A stretch of 64,000 nt of DNA from Arthrobacter sp. Leaf137 (GTDB taxonomy: Bacteria; Actinomycetota; Actinomycetes; Actinomycetales; Micrococcaceae), in NCBI RefSeq assembly GCF_001423525.1, contig NZ_LMOI01000020.1:124960-188959 (forward strand). The letters are read 5' to 3'. A model generated the notes under the pieces. That model did not search any database and had not been told where the DNA came from. It was given only the letters and a program-made list of their open reading frames with translations. The position numbers were made by a program, and so were the translations under genes. Positions 59,463 to 64,000 of the stretch are shown piece after piece; position 1 is the first letter of the stretch; each line of letters begins with the position of its first letter.

Positions 59463-59494
59463 AAGCCGGTGGTCCGTGAAAGGACCACCGGCTT
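59463..59494. terminator. Bidirectional terminator between NUDIX and small minus-strand gene
   Basis: AAGCCGGTGGTCC (59463-59475) and GGACCACCGGCTT (59482-59494) form a 13-bp stem with a 6-nt loop. On the minus strand it continues GGCTTTTCG, giving a T run for the 104-residue gene; on the plus strand only TTCT follows. Confidence 0.8.
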
Positions 59495-59524
59495 CTGGGC
59501 CGGAAACTGGCGCGGCCAGAACCG

Positions 59525-59839
59525 TCAGGGGCATCCCGCCTCAGCTGCTTCGTGCTGCGGCGGCCGTGCCGCCTTTGCCCGGGCGACCATTGCAACGCTG
59601 ACGTCATCACCTGAGCAGACCATGGTCCGGCCGCCGCCGTCGCGGCGGATCATCCAGAACACACTGCGGTCAGGAGCAATCATGTCGATCGTCCCTGCCA
59701 CGGCGGTTCCACGGGGAGGCAGCACCTCGACGTCGTCTCCCCGGCCCAGCCTGGACCAGTCGGGGACCTGTGCCGGGGCGGCCACGCGGGCGGGCCCGCG
59801 CCTGGCGGCGATCCTGCGAAGCGGGCTGCGCTGGTACAT
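59525..59839 (-). CDS. Small basic protein of unknown function, 104 aa
   Basis: Begins MYQRSPLRRIAARRGPARVA. The middle (RGDDVEVLPPRGTAVAGTID followed by MIAPDRSVFWMIRRDGGGRT) suggests a small beta-barrel. Arg/Ala-rich ends, no membrane helix. No family recognised. Followed by a terminator hairpin, which supports a real transcription unit. Confidence 0.62.
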   Translation of the reverse strand: MYQRSPLRRIAARRGPARVAAPAQVPDWSRLGRGDDVEVLPPRGTAVAGTIDMIAPDRSVFWMIRRDGGGRTMVCSGDDVSVAMVARAKAARPPQHEAAEAGCP

Positions 59840-59856
59840 TCCGGGTCCCGTTCCTG

Positions 59857-60261
59857 CTAGAAGTTTCCGCCGTCGGCCTTGACGGCCAGCACGGGACGGT
59901 CGGCCTGCATCAGGATCTGCTGCGCGTGGCTGCCCAGGATGAACTTGCCCACCTGGGTGCGGTGCCGCAGTCCGATGACGATGAGCGAGGCATCCACCTC
60001 ACGCGCAACGTCGAGGAATTCGTCCGCGAGGTCGTGCTGGTACGGCGGCTGGATGACAGTTGCCTTGATGCCCGCGGCCGTAGCCCGGGCAGCTGCCTCC
60101 GCCAGCACGTCCTCGGGGGCGACCGACTTGTCCACCAGCGCACCCTGGCGGGCCGAGTTGACGATGAACAGTTCCTGGTTCCGCAGCTGCGCCTCCGCGA
60201 TGCCTGCGGTGAGGGCAGCCTCCCCGGCAGGCGTGGGGACGAACCCGACGATGATGCTCAT
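59857..60261 (-). CDS. Universal stress protein (UspA family)
   Basis: 134 residues, single domain. MSIIVGFVPTPAGEAALTAG is the first strand and phosphate loop; the ATP-binding pattern G-2x-G-9x-G(S) appears as GLRHRTQVGKFILGSHAQQI. VAEEFLDVA-type helix and VLAVKAD at the end complete the fold. Its start overlaps the tctA stop by four bases, so it is co-expressed with the tricarboxylate transporter, perhaps to modulate it. Confidence 0.92.
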   Translation of the reverse strand: MSIIVGFVPTPAGEAALTAGIAEAQLRNQELFIVNSARQGALVDKSVAPEDVLAEAAARATAAGIKATVIQPPYQHDLADEFLDVAREVDASLIVIGLRHRTQVGKFILGSHAQQILMQADRPVLAVKADGGNF

Positions 60262-61817
60262 ACCTTCTCCTTGATGTTGTTGGCGCCGTCGTTGTTGGTG
60301 CCGTCACCGGCGGAGGCGGATGCCGCCGTCGTGCCCTTGCGCTTGGCCATTGCGCTGCGGATGCCCGGCATCAGTGCCACCAGGACGAAGACCGCCAGCA
60401 GGGTGGCCGAGATGGGCCGGGTGAAGAACCCGGTGGGGTCGCCGTCAAACACCAGGAGCGAACGGCGGAGGGAGCTTTCCAGCAGCTCGCCCAGGACGAA
60501 GGCCAGGACCAGCGGGCCGGGTTCGAACCCGAACTTCTTCATCAGGTAGCCCACCACCCCGAAGACCACCACGAGGGTCACATCGAACATGCTGTTGTTG
60601 ATGGTGTAGGCACCCAGCAGCGTGATCAAGGCAGTGATCGGGGCGAGGATGGCGGCGCGGACGCGCAGGATCCGCACGAAGATCCCCACCAGGGGCAGGC
60701 TCATGATCAGGAGCAGGATGTTGCCGATGTACATCGAGTTCACCACGCCCCAGAACAGCTCCGGCTCCTGCTCCACGAGCTGCGGGCCCGGGGTGACGCC
60801 CTGGATCAGCAGCGCGCCGAACATCAGGGCCATGGTGGCGTTGGCGGGGATGCCCAGGGTCAGCAGGGGAATGAACGACGACGTGGCTGCCGCGTTGTTC
60901 GCCGTTTCAGGGCCGGCCACGCCCTCGGGCGCACCCTTGCCGAAGCGTTCGGGCTGCTTGGCGCGCTTCTTTTCCATGGCGTACGAGGCCATGGAGGCGA
61001 TGGTGGCACCGCCGCCGGGAAGGATGCCGAGGAAGAACCCGAGCACGGAGCCGCGGCCGATGGCGCCGGAGGCATGCTTCAGTTCGGCCTTCGAGGGCCA
61101 GACGTTGGAAACCTTCGACGGCGCTTTGGCGGCGCGGTGCCGCTCCTCCAGGTTGTAAAGGATCTCGCCGAGGCCGAAGATGCCCATGGCGATCGGCACG
61201 AAGTCGATGCCGTCCGCCAGCTGGATGCTGCCGAAGGTGAAGCGGCTCTCGCCGGTGAAGATGTCGCGGCCCACGGTGGCCAGCAGGAGGCCCACCGACG
61301 CGGCGATCAGCGCCTTGGCTTTGGACCCGCCGCTGATGGTTGCAACGAGCAAGATGCCCAGCATGGCCAGCGCGGAATACTCGGGGGGCCCGAAGTCCAG
61401 GGCGAAGCCTGCCACCAGGGGCGCCAGGAAGGTCAGGCCAATGATGGCCGCCGTGCCGCCGATGAACGAACCGATTGCAGCCAGGCCCAAAGCGGTTCCG
61501 GCCTTGCCTTGCCGGGCCATCTGGTACCCGTCAAAGACGGTGACAACGGATGATGCTTCGCCGGGGAGCCGCAGCAGCACCGACGTGATGGTGCCGCCGT
61601 ACTGGGCCCCGTAGAAGATGCCCGCGAGCATGATGATGGCCGTCACCGGCTCAACGCCGTAGGTCAGGGGCAGCAGGATGGCGATGGTGGCGGCCGGTCC
61701 CAGGCCCGGGAGCACGCCGATCAGCATGCCGATGACGACGCCGACCAGGCAGTACAGGAGGTTCATCGGTTCCAGGACGACCGAGAAACCGTTAATCACG
61801 GGATTAAGGAAATCCAC
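60258..61817 (-). CDS. tctA: Tripartite tricarboxylate transporter large subunit TctA
   Basis: 519 residues from a GTG at 61817 behind GGAGACC, 11-12 helices. The TctA signature is GVLPGLGPAATIAILLPLTY, repeated in the second half as FLGILPGGGATIASMASYAM. Carries citrate-type carboxylates into the cell with cations, after delivery by the TctC lipoprotein. Followed and overlapped by the universal stress gene. Confidence 0.95.
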   Translation of the reverse strand: MDFLNPVINGFSVVLEPMNLLYCLVGVVIGMLIGVLPGLGPAATIAILLPLTYGVEPVTAIIMLAGIFYGAQYGGTITSVLLRLPGEASSVVTVFDGYQMARQGKAGTALGLAAIGSFIGGTAAIIGLTFLAPLVAGFALDFGPPEYSALAMLGILLVATISGGSKAKALIAASVGLLLATVGRDIFTGESRFTFGSIQLADGIDFVPIAMGIFGLGEILYNLEERHRAAKAPSKVSNVWPSKAELKHASGAIGRGSVLGFFLGILPGGGATIASMASYAMEKKRAKQPERFGKGAPEGVAGPETANNAAATSSFIPLLTLGIPANATMALMFGALLIQGVTPGPQLVEQEPELFWGVVNSMYIGNILLLIMSLPLVGIFVRILRVRAAILAPITALITLLGAYTINNSMFDVTLVVVFGVVGYLMKKFGFEPGPLVLAFVLGELLESSLRRSLLVFDGDPTGFFTRPISATLLAVFVLVALMPGIRSAMAKRKGTTAASASAGDGTNNDGANNIKEKV

Positions 61818-61826
61818 GGTGGTCTC

Positions 61827-62402
61827 CTAGAAGAGGTGGGGAATGGAGGTGCCCAGGGCCAGGATGAAGATCGCGTAGAACGCAACCACCACCAGGACAC
61901 TGACCAGGATGGTTGATCGCCAGGTTTCGCCGCCCAGGAACTTCATCCAGATGACGCACAGGACCAGGGCGGGGATTTCGAAGCCGATCAGCGGCATCAG
62001 CGCAACCATCGTGGCGAGGGTGGCCAGGCCAATCAGCGGGGCGAAGGACATCCGGGTGAATTTCTCGGCGTCCCGGTTGTGCCGGCCCAGGATCAGCTGG
62101 AAGAGCCCGAGGGCCACCATCACGCAGCTGGCCATGAAGGGCCACAGTCCGGGCTGCGGGGCCGACAAGGTGCCCAGGCCCATGGCCACCGAGAGGACCA
62201 GGGCGCCGATGCCCACACCGAGCACCACCAGAGAGGACGCAGCGTTGGCCAGCGGCCCGGCAGCGGGAGGTTTTTCCTCTTCCCATTGAGCGGCGAGCTG
62301 CTCCGGGGTGAGCGCCTCGGGCAGTTCGTTGGGGGCGTCCCCGCCGGGCGTAACGGCGGTGCTGCCGTCACGCCCGGCGGATACTGCTGGAGTTGTCTCC
62401 AT
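61827..62402 (-). CDS. tctB: Tripartite tricarboxylate transporter small subunit TctB
   Basis: 191 residues from the ATG at 62402; the 26 codons before it overlap tctC and are not used. An acidic 55-residue cytoplasmic N-terminus (EALTPEQLAAQWEEEKPPAA) precedes four helices (SSLVVLGVGIGALVLSVAMG; PQPGLWPFMASCVMVALGLF). GLxPFxxxxxxxxxGL pattern is typical. Poorly conserved family; identity rests on position between tctC and tctA as well. Confidence 0.9.
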   Translation of the reverse strand: METTPAVSAGRDGSTAVTPGGDAPNELPEALTPEQLAAQWEEEKPPAAGPLANAASSLVVLGVGIGALVLSVAMGLGTLSAPQPGLWPFMASCVMVALGLFQLILGRHNRDAEKFTRMSFAPLIGLATLATMVALMPLIGFEIPALVLCVIWMKFLGGETWRSTILVSVLVVVAFYAIFILALGTSIPHLF

Positions 62403-62407
62403 GGTTC

Positions 62408-63418
62408 TTACTTGTTTCCGCCGAGGCTGATGTCGTACTTCTCCACCAGCTCCTTGTACTTCTCGGCGTAGCCCTTCCACTCAGTGACCACTTCCTCGCC
62501 GCTGAGCTCCTTGGGCGTCAGCAGGTTCTTCTTGTTGAACTCCTTGTAGGCATCGGTCTTGAAGGTGTCCTGGAAGGATGCCAGGAGTTTGTCCTTTACC
62601 TCCTGCGGGGTGCCCTTGGGCGCTGCCACCGCACGGTACTGGGCGACGGGGACGTCGTAGCCGGCCTCCTTGGCTGACGGCACATCGGGCAGGAAGCTGT
62701 TGCGCTCTTCGGAGAAGACGAGCAGCGGGGAGACCTTTCCGGCTTCGATCTGCGGCATGGCCTCACCGAGCTGGATGGTGGCCAGTTCCACCTGGTTGCC
62801 CAGGACGGCCGTCAGTGCGGGCTTGCCGCTGTCGAAGGGAACGTCGGTGCCCTTCACGCTGGCCTGCTTGAACAGGACAGTCTGGGCCAGCTGGCTGCCG
62901 GTGCCCACACCTGTGGTGCCGAACGTGACGTTGCGGCCGGCGTTGGTGACATCCTCGAAGCTCTTGAAGCCTGACTGCTGGCTGGCCACGAGGACGTAGT
63001 CGTCCTGTGACAGCCCGGCAATGATGTCCAGGTCATCAATGTTCACGGCTTCATCGGCGCTGACAGCCAGCGGGGTGATGGTGATCAGCGATGCGGTGAG
63101 CAGCACCAGCTCCTGGCCGTCTGCGGTCTTGCCTGCCACTTCCTTGGTGGCGAGGGCTCCGTTGGCGCCGGGCTTGTTGACCACCGGCATGGGCGAACCG
63201 AGTGTCTTGGTAGCCCCTTCAGCCAGGGCGCGGGCGATGAGGTCGGTGCTGCCACCGGCCGCCTGGCCGACGGTGAGCGTGACCGGACCGCTGGGGTATT
63301 TGGACGAGTTGCCGGCCGCGGCGCCGCCGCCGACGTTGCCGCCGCATGCCGTCAGGGCCAACAGCGTGACAGCCGACGCGGTGCCGAGGATGGCGCGGCG
63401 GGTGGGGAAGTGCTTCAT
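62408..63418 (-). CDS. tctC: Tripartite tricarboxylate transporter binding lipoprotein TctC
   Basis: 336 residues. Lipobox LTAC at Cys25 after MKHFPTRRAILGTASAVTLL. Family blocks: YPSGPVTLTVGQAAGGSTDL, GSPMPVVNKPGANGALATKE, VTFGTTGVGTGSQLAQTVLF and ALTAVLGNQVELATIQLGEA. Extracellular receptor that hands carboxylates to TctAB. Divergent from the LysR regulator gene. Confidence 0.95.
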   Translation of the reverse strand: MKHFPTRRAILGTASAVTLLALTACGGNVGGGAAAGNSSKYPSGPVTLTVGQAAGGSTDLIARALAEGATKTLGSPMPVVNKPGANGALATKEVAGKTADGQELVLLTASLITITPLAVSADEAVNIDDLDIIAGLSQDDYVLVASQQSGFKSFEDVTNAGRNVTFGTTGVGTGSQLAQTVLFKQASVKGTDVPFDSGKPALTAVLGNQVELATIQLGEAMPQIEAGKVSPLLVFSEERNSFLPDVPSAKEAGYDVPVAQYRAVAAPKGTPQEVKDKLLASFQDTFKTDAYKEFNKKNLLTPKELSGEEVVTEWKGYAEKYKELVEKYDISLGGNK

Positions 63419-63507
63419 TGGAACTCCTCATTAAGTCTCCGGGTGGGGCCCGGAACAATCTGTGAATCGGGTCACCCCGTTCGCTTTGTCGAGTGTAGGG
63501 AGCGGTT

Positions 63508-63560
63508 ATGATGCCTGTCTAAGCCCATATCTGCATCATTTGATACCCGGAAGGCATCAT
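63508..63560. promoter_or_regulatory. Candidate LysR binding repeats in tctC/lysR divergent region
   Basis: ATGATGCC (63508-63515) and GCATCAT (63533-63539) form inverted half-sites 17 bp apart, and GGCATCAT recurs at 63553-63560 over the LysR start codon. Half-sites spaced by two or more turns and overlapping the regulator's own start fit LysR activation of tctC and autorepression. Confidence 0.55.
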
Positions 63561-64000
63561 GTTTACTTTCGACCAGCTGGCCGGCTTCATCGCCGTGGCC
63601 GAGGAACTCCACTTCGGGCGCGCCGCCGAACGGCTGAACATGACGCAGCCGCCGCTCAGCCGGCAGATCCAGAAGCTGGAAAAGATTGTCGGGGCCGAGC
63701 TGCTGGAGCGGGACAACCGGAAAGTCACCCTGACCTCGGCCGGCGAAGCCTTCCTGGACGAGGCCCGGCGGCTGATGGCACTTGCCGAGCGGGCCCCCGT
63801 GACGGCCCGGCGGATCGCCTCCGGACGGTCAGGTGTCCTGCGGGTGGGGTTTACGGCAGCCAGCGGCTTCAGCATCCTGGGCCCCCTTCTGGGGGAACTG
63901 GCGGCCATCATCCCGGACGTGGACATCGACCTGCAGGAACTGGTGACTGGCGAGCAGCTCAGCGGCCTCCTCACCGGGGAACTCGACCTGGGGCTGGCCC
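63559..64000 (+). CDS. LysR-family regulator, 3' end outside window
   Basis: Partial, 147 codons. Start ATG behind GGAAGG. MFTFDQLAGFIAVAEELHFG and RAAERLNMTQPPLSRQIQKL are the winged helix-turn-helix; the effector domain begins GVLRVGFTAASGFSILGPLL. Divergent from tctCBA, so probably activates it in response to a tricarboxylate. The effector pocket lies outside the window. Confidence 0.93.
   Translation, partial: MFTFDQLAGFIAVAEELHFGRAAERLNMTQPPLSRQIQKLEKIVGAELLERDNRKVTLTSAGEAFLDEARRLMALAERAPVTARRIASGRSGVLRVGFTAASGFSILGPLLGELAAIIPDVDIDLQELVTGEQLSGLLTGELDLGLA

Overview
The window is a chromosomal segment of a high-GC Gram-positive bacterium, most likely a soil or plant-associated member of the Micrococcaceae (Arthrobacter / Pseudarthrobacter type). 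The gene content fits this: actinobacterial GAF-ANTAR regulators, split transketolase, class F-like sortase, a SigK/RskA-like sigma/anti-sigma pair, pstSCAB and a ureABCEFGD-nicT operon. Codons are GC-rich throughout, apart from one clearly AT-richer gene near 40-41 kb. No phage, insertion sequence or CRISPR array was seen.

Layout. (1) 0-15.5 kb is a plant-glycan utilisation locus: two GH43 enzymes, a GH95 fucosidase, a GH78 rhamnosidase, a peptide/opine-type ABC importer (including a fused permease-ATPase) with its lipoprotein, and a divergent GH1 beta-glucosidase. (2) 15.5-21.1 kb holds a nucleoside hydrolase, a membrane methyltransferase, a GAF-ANTAR regulator, a type-B carboxylesterase and small proteins. 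(3) 21.1-26.6 kb is a catabolic regulon (SDR, MHS transporter, split transketolase, FadR/GntR regulator). It is bounded by repeated ACTGTNNACAGT operators and carries a 51-codon remnant resembling the N-terminus of a dihydroxyacetone-type kinase. (4) 27.1-33.7 kb is a complete urease operon plus nickel transporter, interrupted by two inverted copies of a ~120-135 bp palindrome-bounded repeat. (5) 33.9-39.8 kb contains an isochorismatase-like hydrolase, the unit GH51 arabinofuranosidase / HhH-GPD glycosylase / LacI repressor, a second GAF-ANTAR gene with a hairpin-rich 5' end, and a RibD/DHFR-like reductase. (6) 39.9-47.9 kb is envelope and regulation: an exported LDTR-repeat protein, an ECF-type sigma/anti-sigma pair, a lipoprotein sortase with a DUF4397 protein, a LacI regulator, a membrane protein/HTH pair and an SGNH hydrolase. 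(7) 48.0-55.8 kb has tRNA-Lys, a candidate structured RNA, a DUF47-PiT phosphate pair and pstSCAB with a Pho-box-like promoter. (8) 55.9-64 kb has a FUSC protein, radA, a NUDIX hydrolase, a universal stress protein and a tctCBA tripartite transporter with a divergent LysR regulator cut by the window end.

The genes read as a plant-litter lifestyle: extraction of fucose, rhamnose, arabinose, xylose and glucose units from plant polymers, use of urea, inducible phosphate capture and tricarboxylate uptake. The most unusual signals lie between or at the edges of genes: the paired palindromic repeats in the urease operon, the TIR-bounded hairpin upstream of ureA, the operator set and kinase remnant of region 3, the tandem hairpins at the start of the second ANTAR gene, the structured RNA candidate upstream of DUF47, and a tRNA-Lys whose acceptor stem pairs poorly and runs into its own terminator.
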